A model generated the notes under the pieces. That model was not told the DNA's origin, ran no database searches, and worked only from the letters and a program-made list of their open reading frames with translations. A program made the position numbers and the translations under genes. Positions 35,847 to 45,406 of a stretch of 64,000 bases of DNA are shown one piece after another. This stretch comes from Pyrococcus kukulkanii. Lineage in GTDB: Archaea; Methanobacteriota_B; Thermococci; Thermococcales; Thermococcaceae. How positions within the stretch are numbered: position 1 is the first letter of the stretch; every line of letters begins with the position of its first letter. The stretch is taken from the NCBI RefSeq assembly GCF_001577775.1, contig NZ_CP010835.1:1302001-1366000 (forward strand). The letters run 5' to 3'.

Positions 35847-36728
35847 ATGTACGCTATAGAAGTTGTCAATCTAGTAAAAAGATATGGAGACTTTGAAGCT
35901 CTCAAAGGAGTAACACTCAGGATAAAGGAAAATGAGATTTTTGCTCTCCTTGGTCCCAATGGTGCCGGGAAAACAACGGTCCTCAGGATAATCGCTGAGG
36001 GGCTTTCCTATGATTCTGGCGAAGTCAAAGTATTTGGAAGGAAACTTTCGCGAGAAGCTTTGAGGTTTATTGGCTACGTTCCCCAGGAAGATATACTTTA
36101 CAACCTCCTAACAGTCGAGGAGAACCTCCAGTTTTACGCTGATTTATTCGACGCGCCGGCCGAGAGAATTGATGATTTAATTGAGAGATTTAGTCTGCCG
36201 AGGAAGAAGAAGGTTAGGGAACTGAGCGGGGGATTCAGGAAGAGACTCAGCATTGCAGTAACGCTCCTTCATGATCCGAGGATAATAATACTCGACGAGC
36301 CTTCCACAGGTTTGGATGTTCCCTCGAGGAGGGAGCTTTGGAGGATAATAAGGGAGCTGAAGGAGGAGGGCAAAACAATAATCCTAGCCACTCATTACAT
36401 GGAGGAAGCTGAGGTTCTCTCCGATAGGGTCGCCATAATGAATGAGGGCAGAGTCATTGCTGTCGGCACAGTTGAAGAGCTTAAAAGGCTGGCCGGTCAG
36501 TCCAGCGTACTTCACATTGAGGGAACCATAGTGGGGGCTGAGAACCTCGGTAGCAACGTTCTGGTGAAGGAAAACTACGTTAGAATACCTGTGGAGGATC
36601 CCAGGAAGGAGTTGCCTAAGGTTATAGATGTTCTCCTAAAAAGCGGGAGTGAAATCAGGCTTGTGCGGGTGGAGGAGCCCACGTTGGAGGATGTTTTTCT
36701 GAAGCTCACTGGGAGGGGGCTGGAATGA
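35847..36728 (+). CDS. ABC-2 type transporter ATP-binding protein
   Basis: The 293-residue ATPase has Walker A GPNGAGKTT at about residue 38, Q-loop YVPQEDILYN, signature LSGGFRKRLSIAVTL, Walker B RIIILDEPSTGLD and H-loop ATHYMEEAE. A C-terminal extension after residue 220 (RLVRVEEPTLEDVFLKLTG) is typical of DrrA/NodI-type exporters. It overlaps the permease gene by 4 bp. Such pairs export drugs, lipids or polysaccharide; the substrate here is not evident. Confidence 0.92.
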   Translation: MYAIEVVNLVKRYGDFEALKGVTLRIKENEIFALLGPNGAGKTTVLRIIAEGLSYDSGEVKVFGRKLSREALRFIGYVPQEDILYNLLTVEENLQFYADLFDAPAERIDDLIERFSLPRKKKVRELSGGFRKRLSIAVTLLHDPRIIILDEPSTGLDVPSRRELWRIIRELKEEGKTIILATHYMEEAEVLSDRVAIMNEGRVIAVGTVEELKRLAGQSSVLHIEGTIVGAENLGSNVLVKENYVRIPVEDPRKELPKVIDVLLKSGSEIRLVRVEEPTLEDVFLKLTGRGLE

Positions 36729-37903
36729 AGTTTAGGGCGGTAAAGGGGATATTCATCAAGGAGGTAAAGGAGTTCTCTCGAGAGAAAATGGCGATATTTT
36801 GGGTCTTTATATTCCCCATTCTATGGCTACTGATCCTTGGGGGAATATGGGGAAATGAAAATCCAACGCTGAACGTTAAGGTCGGCTACTATTCTCGGGA
36901 AAATGTCTCTTGGATAATTCACGCTATAGAGAGCGTTGAGGTAAACGGGGAGAGGATGTTCACGATTTACCACTATTCAAGCTGGGAAGGTGGAATTAAC
37001 GCCTTGAAGAAGGGAAAGATAGATGCTTTTTTGGTGTTCCCCAATGGCTTTACCGTAAACTTGACGAAGGGATATCCTACCTATGTTGAGGTGTACTACG
37101 ATAAAAGCGATCCTCAAACTTATCAGATCGTGAAGGGTGCTATAACCGGCTTCTTCACGGAATTGAGCTCAAGACTTCAGGAGGAGAGGCTTAATATGGT
37201 GGGGAAGTACGTCCCCAGGAACGCCCTCCCATATATTCTTGGCTTCGCTAAGCCGGTAACCCTCGAGGAGAAGACAGTTGAGGGGACAAAGGTAACTCCA
37301 ATGGAATTCTACGTTACAAGCTTTATAGGAATTCAGTTCCTCTTCGCCACGATGCTCATGATGTCTTCTTCAGTCTTGGAGGAAATCGAGAAGGGAACTC
37401 TCAGGAGGATAGCTTCTTCTCCAGCTTCGCCCTGGGACTTTTTGATTGGTAAGATGAGCGCAACGTTCGCGATAATCTTGGTTAGCATATTCACGGGCCT
37501 TGCGTTTGCCTTTCTAGCCTTCCATGTTAGGTTCTTTCCTTCTCCTTTGGGTTGGGTTGTAATAGTCCTTGCCTCGATATTCTCGATGTCCTTGGGGTTG
37601 GCTATAGGCATGCTCACGGGGAGTATAAAGACAACTAATGCCGTTGTGAATTTAATATCGATGCCTCTCCTGTTCTTCGCTGCCGTCGTCGTTCCAGAGT
37701 CTTTACTTCCTTCCTGGGCGAGGCCAATAGCTAAGTACTTCCCCCTGGGGGCGGCTTTAAAGGCACTGAGGAAGCTTGAGATATACCACTTGAGTGTGAG
37801 CGAGGTTAGGGTAGAGCTGTCGATAGTCACCCTGGGGGCATTAATGATGCTTGCCGTTGCACTCTTTAGCTACAGGTGGAGGATAAGGAGACTTAGCGCT
37901 TAG
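36725..37903 (+). CDS. ABC-2 type transporter permease
   Basis: This 392-residue ABC-2 permease has one N-terminal helix (MAIFWVFIFPILWLLILGGIW), a large extracytoplasmic loop of about 150 residues, and five C-terminal helices ending LGALMMLAVALFSYRWRIRR. The loop layout matches YhhJ/DrrB-like exporters; SSVLEEIEKGTLRRIASSPASPWDFLIGK is the conserved coupling segment. It begins within the ATPase gene stop (ATGA overlap). Confidence 0.92.
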   Translation: MKFRAVKGIFIKEVKEFSREKMAIFWVFIFPILWLLILGGIWGNENPTLNVKVGYYSRENVSWIIHAIESVEVNGERMFTIYHYSSWEGGINALKKGKIDAFLVFPNGFTVNLTKGYPTYVEVYYDKSDPQTYQIVKGAITGFFTELSSRLQEERLNMVGKYVPRNALPYILGFAKPVTLEEKTVEGTKVTPMEFYVTSFIGIQFLFATMLMMSSSVLEEIEKGTLRRIASSPASPWDFLIGKMSATFAIILVSIFTGLAFAFLAFHVRFFPSPLGWVVIVLASIFSMSLGLAIGMLTGSIKTTNAVVNLISMPLLFFAAVVVPESLLPSWARPIAKYFPLGAALKALRKLEIYHLSVSEVRVELSIVTLGALMMLAVALFSYRWRIRRLSA

Positions 37904-37924
37904 TGTTTATGGGTGGTGGAGAAG

Positions 37925-38185
37925 ATGAGCGGGAAGGTGCAAATAGAGGTTGATGAAGATCTATACGACATGTTACGCATTATTGCGCTGAAAAAGAGGC
38001 TCTCCCTGGAGGAGACTATAAAAGAGGCATTGGAAAACTACATTGAATTAGAAAACAGGAGAATTAGAGGGGAGGTAAAGAAAGATTCCATTTGGAAGAT
38101 GATGGGGAAAGGAACGCTGGATCAAGATGCGAGTCAAGACGAAGCTTGGGGACTCGCTGAGTGGCTGGAAAATGAATTAGAGTGA
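37925..38185 (+). CDS. Ribbon-helix-helix protein (antitoxin-like)
   Basis: From ATG 37925 (GGTGGTGGAG upstream; GTG 37913 rejected) the protein has 86 residues. The N-terminal part KVQIEVDEDLYDMLRIIALKK then RLSLEETIKEALENYIE is a ribbon-helix-helix DNA-binding domain of the CopG/VapB type. The C-terminal acidic helix (QDEAWGLAEWLENELE) would be the toxin-binding part in an antitoxin. No PIN, RelE or MazF toxin gene is adjacent: the flanking genes are an ABC permease and, overlapping by 9 bp, a convergent hydrolase. It is either an orphan antitoxin or a local repressor of the exporter. Confidence 0.8.
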   Translation: MSGKVQIEVDEDLYDMLRIIALKKRLSLEETIKEALENYIELENRRIRGEVKKDSIWKMMGKGTLDQDASQDEAWGLAEWLENELE

Positions 38186-39031
38186 CCCCTTTAGGAACCT
38201 CACGACCCTTTCCTTCCACTCCTCTGGATTTTCCACTATAGTCCTCACGTGTGGAGCTTCCGTAATCCACAGTTCAACTCTCTCGTTAATCCTCTTGTTC
38301 CTCTCGTAAAATTCCCTGACTTCCTCGACTTTCACGAGCGGATCCTTCTTGCCCGCTATTAGTAGAAGTGGCTTTCTGATCTTGTCTGCGTACTCTATGA
38401 CGTTCACAACTTTGCCTCCACTGAAAATGAGGGTGAATGGCTTTATCAGGGGATAAAGGAATTCGGGTAGGTTTGCGAAGTACTTCAATCCCCTAGCCCC
38501 CGTCCTGCCCAAGTATATTGGTGGACTGTCCGCAACACCGCAGGTTATCCTTTCATCTTCACCAAGTCCCCTTATCGTAACTATTGCACCCATTGAAAAG
38601 CCAACGACTCCAACCCTCTTTATCCCTCTTCTCTCAAGCCAATCAACAGCTGAAATTAAGTCTATGAGCTCTTTGTCTCCAACGGTTGTTCTGTTGCCTT
38701 CGCTCTCTCCGTGAGCCCTGAAGTCGAAGAGGAGAACATTGAAGCCGGCATCAAGGAGGAACTTTAAGGCGGGTTTTATGTAAGTTTCATTCCACTTACT
38801 TGCCGTGTAGCCATGGAGCAGGATTACCGTCTTATCTCCTTCCTGATTAATCCACCAGCCCTTGAGCTTAAGCCCGTCCCTAGTCTCTATAGTCACATCA
38901 TCGTACTCGTAGCCGAGATCTTTGGGTGTCCACTGGCCTTTTTGCCTCGGAGGTGTGACCATTTTATAGCCCACGAACGCTGAAAATGCCAAAAGTGCAA
39001 AGATGATAAATGAAAGGATTGCAACTATCAT
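38177..39031 (-). CDS. Membrane-anchored alpha/beta hydrolase
   Basis: The 284-residue enzyme begins with one membrane helix (IVAILSFIIFALLAFSAFVGYKM), then an alpha/beta-hydrolase domain: VILLHGYTAS (oxyanion strand), DFRAHGES, nucleophile elbow GFSMGA (Ser), an acid in GKKDPLV and His in TEAPHVRT. It probably acts on esters outside or at the membrane. It overlaps the upstream MFS gene by 4 bp (ATGA) and is third in a minus-strand operon with two sugar-type MFS transporters, suggesting it processes or deacylates their cargo. Confidence 0.88.
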   Translation of the reverse strand: MIVAILSFIIFALLAFSAFVGYKMVTPPRQKGQWTPKDLGYEYDDVTIETRDGLKLKGWWINQEGDKTVILLHGYTASKWNETYIKPALKFLLDAGFNVLLFDFRAHGESEGNRTTVGDKELIDLISAVDWLERRGIKRVGVVGFSMGAIVTIRGLGEDERITCGVADSPPIYLGRTGARGLKYFANLPEFLYPLIKPFTLIFSGGKVVNVIEYADKIRKPLLLIAGKKDPLVKVEEVREFYERNKRINERVELWITEAPHVRTIVENPEEWKERVVRFLKGSL

Positions 39032-40317
39032 TCTTCCACCTCCAGGTTCCTCATCATCCAGATCATAGGCATGGCAATTAACACTAGTAAGGCTCCAATT
39101 GGGAAGAGTATTCTGTAGTTCTCTCCCGCTAAGTCAACTATTGCCCCTCCAATGACTCCGGCAAGGAGAACTGGTAGTGACCTTGTGGCCTCGAAGAAGC
39201 CGTAATATCTCCCTGTGAAGGCTTCCCTTTCGAACTTAGTCAATAGATCTCCTATGACTGGGTAGGATGCTGCCATTAAAATCCCCCATCCAATTCCCGC
39301 GATGGCAAGGGCTATTATTATCTCAGTCCTCGAGCTTATGAACCAGCCCCACAGCTGGGGTAGAGCAAAGATGATTCCTCCCAGGATTATACTTAACCTC
39401 CTCCCAAGCTTGTCGTAGATTATTCCCCCTGGGAGCGCTCCTATTAGGACTGTGACGTTGAAGAGAGCCATTAACATTAACCCAAGGGATGTTACCGCCT
39501 TGACGTTTGCCTCGCTTGCTGAGCCGTAGAGGATGTACGCTAGTATTCCATAGAGGAAGATAGCTATGAACTCGAAGCTCATCCACCACAGCGTTTGAGC
39601 CGCATAGAACTTAAGGAAGTCCCTGTTCTCGACTATGCTCTTAAGGTACTCGAATAATCCCTCATTTTCTTCAATTTCAGGGGCTTTTGGTTCTCTAATG
39701 ACGAAGTACACGAATAACGCGGCACCTATTAAGAATATTGCAGTTATTATGAACGGTATCTTGAGGTATGGGGTTTGGGCTAACGCCTTTATCCCTTCTC
39801 CTCCTGTTACTGCGACTGCTTTAGCTATCAGGTAACCTGCGAGGCCGAAGAGGAATAAATTCCCTGCCCACTCAAAGAGCGTTATCACACCACTAGCCTT
39901 TCCTCTCTGCCCGCTTTCAATTGTATCAGGCATTAATGCCCTGAACTGTGCTGTATATAAGTGCATTGAAAGGTAGAAAAAGGCAAGGGTTAGGGCGAAT
40001 CCCGCAAGTGGGATGCCAAAAGAGTACGCTGTGTAAATTGTGAGGGCAGCTATACCTGCCAATAGGCCTCCGGCCATGATGAACGGCCTTCTCCTCCCGT
40101 GCCTTGATTTTAGGGTGTCGCTGTAGTACCCGAGGAGTGGTGGAATTATTAGGCCAATTATCCCCTCGCTTGCAAGGATAGTTCCTTTGATGAATGCCGA
40201 TCTTGAATAACTTGTGAGGAGGGGGAATGAGAGTCCCTTGTTGAGGGCCCATCCAACGCTCCTGCTGAATCCCAATAGGGCCAACCCTAGGACTATCTTC
40301 CAGCTAAACTTCTTCAT
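39028..40317 (-). CDS. MFS transporter (sugar/GPH-like)
   Basis: From ATG 40317 (GAGGTGGT upstream; GTG 40326 sits in the RBS) this is a 429-residue protein with twelve membrane helices. The loop after TM2 has PPLLGYYSDTLKSRHGRRRPFI, the MFS-specific D-x-R-x-GRR/KP motif, seen in modified form after TM8 (GIIYDKLGRRLSI). The D-x-RGRRRP sequence resembles SLC45/sucrose and GPH-type sugar carriers. It is second of two MFS genes 10 bp apart, so perhaps the pair forms a heteromeric or dual-specificity system. Confidence 0.88.
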   Translation of the reverse strand: MKKFSWKIVLGLALLGFSRSVGWALNKGLSFPLLTSYSRSAFIKGTILASEGIIGLIIPPLLGYYSDTLKSRHGRRRPFIMAGGLLAGIAALTIYTAYSFGIPLAGFALTLAFFYLSMHLYTAQFRALMPDTIESGQRGKASGVITLFEWAGNLFLFGLAGYLIAKAVAVTGGEGIKALAQTPYLKIPFIITAIFLIGAALFVYFVIREPKAPEIEENEGLFEYLKSIVENRDFLKFYAAQTLWWMSFEFIAIFLYGILAYILYGSASEANVKAVTSLGLMLMALFNVTVLIGALPGGIIYDKLGRRLSIILGGIIFALPQLWGWFISSRTEIIIALAIAGIGWGILMAASYPVIGDLLTKFEREAFTGRYYGFFEATRSLPVLLAGVIGGAIVDLAGENYRILFPIGALLVLIAMPMIWMMRNLEVEE

Positions 40318-40327
40318 TCTTACCACC

Positions 40328-41659
40328 TCAGTCTAAATCGGGAATATATTCGTGGGCATCAAGCTTGCTCTTCACAATGTCACCTCTCCTCACGAACCTC
40401 ATTGTTATCAAGGCCAACAAGAAGAATACCGCAGCGAATGGTAGTAAGGTCTTGTAGCCTGCGACGTCTATGAATGCTCCCGAAAGCGGGGGAGCAACTA
40501 AGTTTGCGGCTTGGCTGAAGAAGTAGTATAACCCAGTATAACCACCGAGCTTCTCTTCCGTTGTCATGTCAACGACCATGGGGAGGGAGTTGACGTTTAT
40601 CATCGCCCATCCAATACCCCCAACGAAGAATAGGCCCATGAAGCTCATGACAACTGGATCGCTCAGGGAACTACTTGCCGGCTTCGAAGTCTCCCCTATA
40701 TAGAAGGCCACCAGAACTATTGCAGTGGTTATCAGGAGACCCAGGCTTATTGTTTTCCTCCTCCCCAACCTTGCCCCGACAAATCCCGCTGGAATCGCGA
40801 AGAGCATGAAGCTCAGGCTGAACACTCCGAGCATGAACGCTCCAGTGCTCTCCTCTATGCCTAGATGGTACTTAGCGTAGCTCGTGAAGAAAGTCTCTAA
40901 TGAGTTAAAGGCTATGAACCAGAAGAATATTGCGAGCAGTATTGCTAGGAGGCTCTTCTCCCTGCTTGCAAAGACATCCTTCAGGTTCTCCTTAAGCTCT
41001 CCAAAGCTCTTCTTTGTTGTTTCCCTCAATATCTTCTTGATGTCAAGTTTTGCCCCAGGCACCCTGTATTGTTCCGGCTCTGGGACGAATATCACAACCA
41101 AAAGGTTTGCTATCAGCATTATCAATGCCCCGAAATAGAAGGGATAGGCATAATTCATGTCATACAAAATTTTACCGCCAAAGTACGCGAGGAGTGCTCC
41201 TAAACCTCCCATGAAGTTTATTATTCCATTCGCTTGACTTCTCTTTTCGCTGGGCGTTATGTCCGGCATGAAGGCAATTACTGGTGACCTGAAGAGGGCC
41301 ATGAAGAAGTTCATGAAGACTATCGTCCCCATGAAGAGGGCTAAGTTTTCATATCTCCTAGCGACGGGTATAAGGGCGAACATTATAGCAGCTGAGGGGG
41401 CTCCCAAGAGAATATAAGGTTTTCTCCTTCCAAGCCTCGTTCGCGTCATGTCACTCAAAGCCCCAAGGAACGGCAAGAGTAAGACTGCAAAGAGGTTGTC
41501 TATCGTCATTATAAAGCCCGTGATAGTTTTGCTGAGGTGGAACGTGTCCTGAAGGAATATTGGAACGTACGCGTTGTAGAGGGCCCATATTATGCTTATT
41601 CCGAAGAATCCGAAGCCGAGGAGAAATATCATCGAGTATCTGAACTTTCCTTGGTTCAT
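40328..41659 (-). CDS. MFS transporter (sugar/GPH-like)
   Basis: From ATG 41659 with GGAGGTGA upstream the protein has 443 residues (a longer frame to 41707 ignores this RBS). Twelve helices are predicted; loop 2-3 reads PFLGALSDMTRTRLGRRKPYI and loop 8-9 FVGARLGRRKTISLG. These resemble the melibiose/sucrose-carrier branch. It is first in the operon, 10 bp ahead of the paralogous MFS gene. A minus-strand TATA (TTTTTATAAACA, plus 41709-41720) and a 10-bp palindrome lie upstream, shared with the divergent GDPD gene. Confidence 0.88.
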   Translation of the reverse strand: MNQGKFRYSMIFLLGFGFFGISIIWALYNAYVPIFLQDTFHLSKTITGFIMTIDNLFAVLLLPFLGALSDMTRTRLGRRKPYILLGAPSAAIMFALIPVARRYENLALFMGTIVFMNFFMALFRSPVIAFMPDITPSEKRSQANGIINFMGGLGALLAYFGGKILYDMNYAYPFYFGALIMLIANLLVVIFVPEPEQYRVPGAKLDIKKILRETTKKSFGELKENLKDVFASREKSLLAILLAIFFWFIAFNSLETFFTSYAKYHLGIEESTGAFMLGVFSLSFMLFAIPAGFVGARLGRRKTISLGLLITTAIVLVAFYIGETSKPASSSLSDPVVMSFMGLFFVGGIGWAMINVNSLPMVVDMTTEEKLGGYTGLYYFFSQAANLVAPPLSGAFIDVAGYKTLLPFAAVFFLLALITMRFVRRGDIVKSKLDAHEYIPDLD

Positions 41660-41737
41660 CTTTTCACCTCCGGAGAATTTGTCATGGTGACTAAATGTGT
41701 TCATCAATGTTTATAAAAATTGTTTCGGAGTTCATTG

Positions 41738-41747
41738 GACAATTGTC
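41738..41747. promoter_or_regulatory. Palindrome GACAATTGTC in divergent MFS/GDPD promoter region
   Basis: GACAATTGTC is a perfect 10-bp inverted repeat lying between the minus-strand TATA of the MFS operon (plus 41709-41720) and a plus-strand TATA-like TTTAATATC (41752-41760) before the GDPD gene. It is centrally placed for a regulator of both units. Short palindromes of this size can arise by chance. Confidence 0.35.
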
Positions 41748-41814
41748 AACATTTAATATCGCTTAAAGAAAGGTGTTTAACTTCAAGTTACAATCGTCAT
41801 ATTGGGGAATTAGG

Positions 41815-42561
41815 ATGTGGGAGAAGGAGAGGGTCATAGTCTTAGGCCATAGGGGTTGGATTGGCAAGTACCCAGAGAATACCTTACTGGCCTTCCAGAA
41901 GGCAATAGAGAGTGGGGCGGATGGTGTAGAATTTGATGTGTGGCTTACCAAGGATGGTGAAGCAATAATTATGCACGATGAAACCATAGATAGGACGAGC
42001 AATATGAGGGGAAAGCAGAAGGATATGACACTTGAAGAGCTGAAGAAAGCAGATTTAGGGATGGGACAGAGGATTCCAACGCTGGAGGAGGCTGTTGAAG
42101 CCCTACCAAGAGATGCTTTAATTAACGTTGAGATTAAGGACGTTGATGCTGTGGAGAGGGTTTATGAAATCGTTAGCAAGAACAATCCAGAAAGATTCAT
42201 GATATCCTCCTTCGAGGTTGAGGCCCTAAAGAGGTATAGGGAGCTGGACAATGAAACCACAATGGGGTTACTCATAGACAATGAGGAGATAGTCCCAAAG
42301 ATACCTCAGCTAAAGGAGGAGCTTAACTTATGGTCTGTAAACGTTCCTATGGAAGCAATTCCAATAATAGGCTTCGAGAGAACCGTAGAAGCAATAAAGT
42401 GGGCCCGCTCGTTGGGCCTTAAAGTCGTTTTATGGACCGAGAATGATGAGCTGTTCTACCAGAACGATAACCTTGCCAAGATGAAGGGCCTCTTTGAGGT
42501 CGTCATAGCTAACGATGTTGAGAGGATGATCAATTACCTCAGAAAATTGGGATTAAGATAA
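41815..42561 (+). CDS. Glycerophosphodiester phosphodiesterase
   Basis: This 248-residue TIM-barrel enzyme hydrolyses glycerophosphodiesters to glycerol phosphate and an alcohol. Active-site pattern: [18 protein letters not shown] (HR...ENT), [25 protein letters not shown] (ExD, HD), VEIKD, and the late VVLWTEND. The ATG at 41815 follows a GGGGAATTAGG; a GTG at 41773 would add 14 unconserved residues. It may feed the glycerol kinase/dehydrogenase cluster 1.2 kb downstream. Confidence 0.92.
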   Translation: MWEKERVIVLGHRGWIGKYPENTLLAFQKAIESGADGVEFDVWLTKDGEAIIMHDETIDRTSNMRGKQKDMTLEELKKADLGMGQRIPTLEEAVEALPRDALINVEIKDVDAVERVYEIVSKNNPERFMISSFEVEALKRYRELDNETTMGLLIDNEEIVPKIPQLKEELNLWSVNVPMEAIPIIGFERTVEAIKWARSLGLKVVLWTENDELFYQNDNLAKMKGLFEVVIANDVERMINYLRKLGLR

Positions 42562-42591
42562 TTTTATAAAGTTCCTCTGCAATCTAATTTC

Positions 42592-43728
42592 ATGAAGTTT
42601 GAAGACGTGTTAATTTGGTTTGCATTGCTACTCCTTATCTTTGGAATATTCTTCCCGGCTACAGCTCCTTCCCACCTTCCGGATTATGTAGATAAGAAGG
42701 GGACGAGACCTAGCACGCTAATTGATGCTGGAGCTGTGGTGTGTCTTTTCTCCGATTTTGAATACTTTGTTAAGGAACTAAAAAAGCTTGAGAGCTATCA
42801 TGTAAGCTCTCAAGGTAATTTTGTCTTTGGAGATGTATACACCAAAAACCCGGAGGAGCTAAAACGACTTAGGGGATGTATGGTTTACTTCACTAAGCCT
42901 GGGATTGAGGAATATATAGAATTCCTGGATGAAATTGGAAGTTGCAAAAACTGTTCTCTCCCTGAGAACTTCGCGTATGTACTCCGGCTATATGCCTTCC
43001 CCAGGGAAATCCCGGTTAAGGATCTCACTTTGGCCTACACGATAATTTGGGCTCTTTCCTTAGGGTTGGTTGGCTTGTCCACGAAGTTTAATAGAAAGAT
43101 GATTGTGGTGTTTGCAATTCTCTTCTTGATATCAATGCACTTTCTCTATCCCTATTGGAAAGTTAGGGTTGGATACGAAAAGGAGAAAGAGTTAATTGAC
43201 ACGCTTATCTCCCTTGGGGGGAGGGGTGAAGTTCACAGGACTTGCGACGTAATTTATGGTAATGTGATCCTTACGGAAGAAAATTACAGGGTATTGCTGT
43301 CTCTCATGAACTCTTCCATTGTGAACTTCACGGTAATGGGCGAGCCCTATGGCTCAATAACGATTGAAGGGGTCATCAAGAACGAGGATATTAACAGATT
43401 AAAGAGTCTTAGAGGCAACTTCAATTTTGACAAACCTGGATGTGAAAAGGGTGATTACACCGGGAAGATCAAACTTCTGGAAGAACACTTACAAGAAGTT
43501 CCTGGGTGTTGCAAGTACTACTACCTAAGTTACCTTAACTCCCTTAAGTCATTCCAAGCCGAGAAAGAAGCTTGCGAAAAATTATGTGGGAATTACACTT
43601 ACGTGTGGCTATTTATCAGTCCAAGGATGTACTATTGGCCTGAGATGTGGCGGGATACTGCCAGGGATTCGTTCATCCTTGGAGCGGTGGTTCTCTCACT
43701 GACGCTATTGATTAGGAGAAAGTTATAA
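42592..43728 (+). CDS. Membrane protein of unknown function, 378 residues
   Basis: I do not recognise this protein. Helices: N-terminal [19 protein letters not shown], a central pair ([16 protein letters not shown] and [20 protein letters not shown]) and a C-terminal [15 protein letters not shown]. Two extracytoplasmic domains of about 100 residues separate them; both contain Cys-rich stretches ([18 protein letters not shown]...CEKLCGN). They share a similar plan (a Cys-containing head followed by LKRLRG...), which suggests internal duplication. A TATA-like TTTTATAAAG (42562-42571) directly upstream predicts a leaderless mRNA. It sits between the GDPD and glycerol kinase genes. Confidence 0.75.
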   Translation: MKFEDVLIWFALLLLIFGIFFPATAPSHLPDYVDKKGTRPSTLIDAGAVVCLFSDFEYFVKELKKLESYHVSSQGNFVFGDVYTKNPEELKRLRGCMVYFTKPGIEEYIEFLDEIGSCKNCSLPENFAYVLRLYAFPREIPVKDLTLAYTIIWALSLGLVGLSTKFNRKMIVVFAILFLISMHFLYPYWKVRVGYEKEKELIDTLISLGGRGEVHRTCDVIYGNVILTEENYRVLLSLMNSSIVNFTVMGEPYGSITIEGVIKNEDINRLKSLRGNFNFDKPGCEKGDYTGKIKLLEEHLQEVPGCCKYYYLSYLNSLKSFQAEKEACEKLCGNYTYVWLFISPRMYYWPEMWRDTARDSFILGAVVLSLTLLIRRKL

Positions 43729-43762
43729 AGAAGCTATATACCGGAATAAAGTAGGTGGTGTC

Positions 43763-45235
43763 ATGAAGGCGGTTCTCGCCTTGGACGAGGGGACGACCTC
43801 CGCTAGGGCTATTCTGTTTGACAAAGAGAGTAATGTGCTAGGCATTGGACAGTTCGAGTTCCCTCAATACTATCCAAGGCCTGGTTGGGTCGAGCATAAC
43901 CCTGAGGAAATATGGGAGGCGCAGGTAAAAGCAATAAAGGTTGCGATTGAGAAAGCCAAGCTTTCTCCCAATGATATAGTTGCGATAGGAATCACTAATC
44001 AAAGGGAAACCACGATAATCTGGGATAAGAATGGGAAGCCTGTTTATAATGCTATAGTTTGGCAGTGTAGAAGGACAGCTGAAATGATCGAGGAAATAAA
44101 GAGAGAATACGGGGATGTAATAAGGGAGAAAACAGGCCTCGTTCCAGATGCTTATTTCTCGGCTAGTAAAATTAAGTGGTTACTCGACAATGTTCCTGGG
44201 TTAAGAGAAAAGGCAGAAAGGGGAGAAGTATACTTTGGAACTGTTGATACATTCCTTATCTATAGGCTTACGGGCGAGCACGTAACGGATTATTCAAACG
44301 CTTCAAGAACTATGCTCTTTAACATTAGGAAGCTTGAGTGGGATGAAGACCTTTTAGAAATTTTTGATATTCCTCTAGACATTTTGCCTGAAGTCCGAAA
44401 TTCTAGTGAGATTTATGGTTATACAAAGATTTTAGGGCGTGAAATTCCAGTCAGTGGAGACGCTGGAGATCAGCAGGCAGCTCTGTTTGGACAGGCTGGA
44501 TTTGAGACGGGAATAGTGAAAGCTACTTACGGGACTGGAAACTTCATCTTAGTTAATACCGGAAAGACTGTTCGCTACTCTAAGAATCTGCTCACAACTA
44601 TAGCCTGGGGTATCAATGGAAAGATAACCTATGCTCTTGAGGGGAGCATTTTTGTGACAGGTGCAGCTGTTCAATGGCTTCGTGATGGAATAAAGATTAT
44701 AAAACACGTTGCCGAGACAGAGGAGCTTGCAAGAAAGCTTGAAAGCAATGAGGGGGTTTACTTCGTGCCTGCGTTTGTTGGACTTGGAGCTCCATACTGG
44801 GATCAGTTTGCACGTGGTCTGATAATTGGCATAACCCGCGGAACGGGAAGGGAGCACCTTGCCAGAGCGACGCTCGAAGCTATAGCGTATCTAACACGTG
44901 ATGTCATAGAAGAAATGGAGAAACTTGTTGGAATAAAGGAGCTTCGTGTCGATGGTGGAGCGACAGCAAATGACTTCTTAATGCAATTCCAGGCTGACAT
45001 TCTCAACAGGCGCGTTGTAAGACCAGTTGTTAAAGAGACAACAGCCTTAGGTGCAGCATACTTGGCGGGATTAGCGGTTGATTACTGGGAGAGTCTTGAT
45101 GAAATAAGAGCTCTCTGGAAGGCTGAAAGAGTTTTTGAACCAGAAATGGATGAAGAAACAAGGGAAAGATTATATAAAGGGTGGAAAGAAGCCGTAAGAA
45201 GGGCAATGGAGTGGGCAAAAATAGTGGGAAGTTAA
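43763..45235 (+). CDS. glpK: Glycerol kinase
   Basis: The 490-residue FGGY-family kinase phosphorylates glycerol to sn-glycerol-3-phosphate. Marks: [16 protein letters not shown] (phosphate-binding), [23 protein letters not shown], the central [28 protein letters not shown] and the C-terminal [20 protein letters not shown]. Length is normal. TATA boxes AGTTATAAAG (43721) and CTATATACC (43734) precede it, RBS GGTGGTG. The substrate for the GlpA-like dehydrogenase encoded just downstream is its product. Confidence 0.96.
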   Translation: MKAVLALDEGTTSARAILFDKESNVLGIGQFEFPQYYPRPGWVEHNPEEIWEAQVKAIKVAIEKAKLSPNDIVAIGITNQRETTIIWDKNGKPVYNAIVWQCRRTAEMIEEIKREYGDVIREKTGLVPDAYFSASKIKWLLDNVPGLREKAERGEVYFGTVDTFLIYRLTGEHVTDYSNASRTMLFNIRKLEWDEDLLEIFDIPLDILPEVRNSSEIYGYTKILGREIPVSGDAGDQQAALFGQAGFETGIVKATYGTGNFILVNTGKTVRYSKNLLTTIAWGINGKITYALEGSIFVTGAAVQWLRDGIKIIKHVAETEELARKLESNEGVYFVPAFVGLGAPYWDQFARGLIIGITRGTGREHLARATLEAIAYLTRDVIEEMEKLVGIKELRVDGGATANDFLMQFQADILNRRVVRPVVKETTALGAAYLAGLAVDYWESLDEIRALWKAERVFEPEMDEETRERLYKGWKEAVRRAMEWAKIVGS

Positions 45236-45253
45236 TGTAATCCTTTAAAATAA

Positions 45254-45271
45254 ATGAACACATATGTTCAT
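45254..45271. repeat. Inverted repeat after glpK
   Basis: ATGAACA (45254-45260), CATA, TGTTCAT (45265-45271) form a perfect 7-4-7 inverted repeat 18 bp after the glpK stop and about 85 bp before the glpA TATA. It could act as a hairpin at the glpK mRNA end, or as an operator. Downstream T-rich GTTCTTTTATGTTCTTTC repeats fit archaeal termination. Confidence 0.4.
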
Positions 45272-45356
45272 CTAGGCCACGTTCTTTTATGTTCTTTCTT
45301 TTAATGTCCAAAGAAGTTCTTTCCTTGCCTTTTTGCCAGACTGGAGGTTAAAGAAA

Positions 45357-45401
45357 CCTTTAAAACATCTAACGCCGACGTAGATGTCAAAATTGAGGTG
45401 G
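45357..45401 (+). promoter_or_regulatory. Promoter and RBS of glpA operon
   Basis: TATA-like CCTTTAAAAC at 45357-45366, predicted start near 45388, and RBS GAGGTGG at 45395-45401 followed by ATG 45407. An in-frame GTG at 45398 lies within that RBS and is rejected. The operon therefore has a promoter separate from glpK. Confidence 0.5.
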
Positions 45402-45406
45402 AAATT

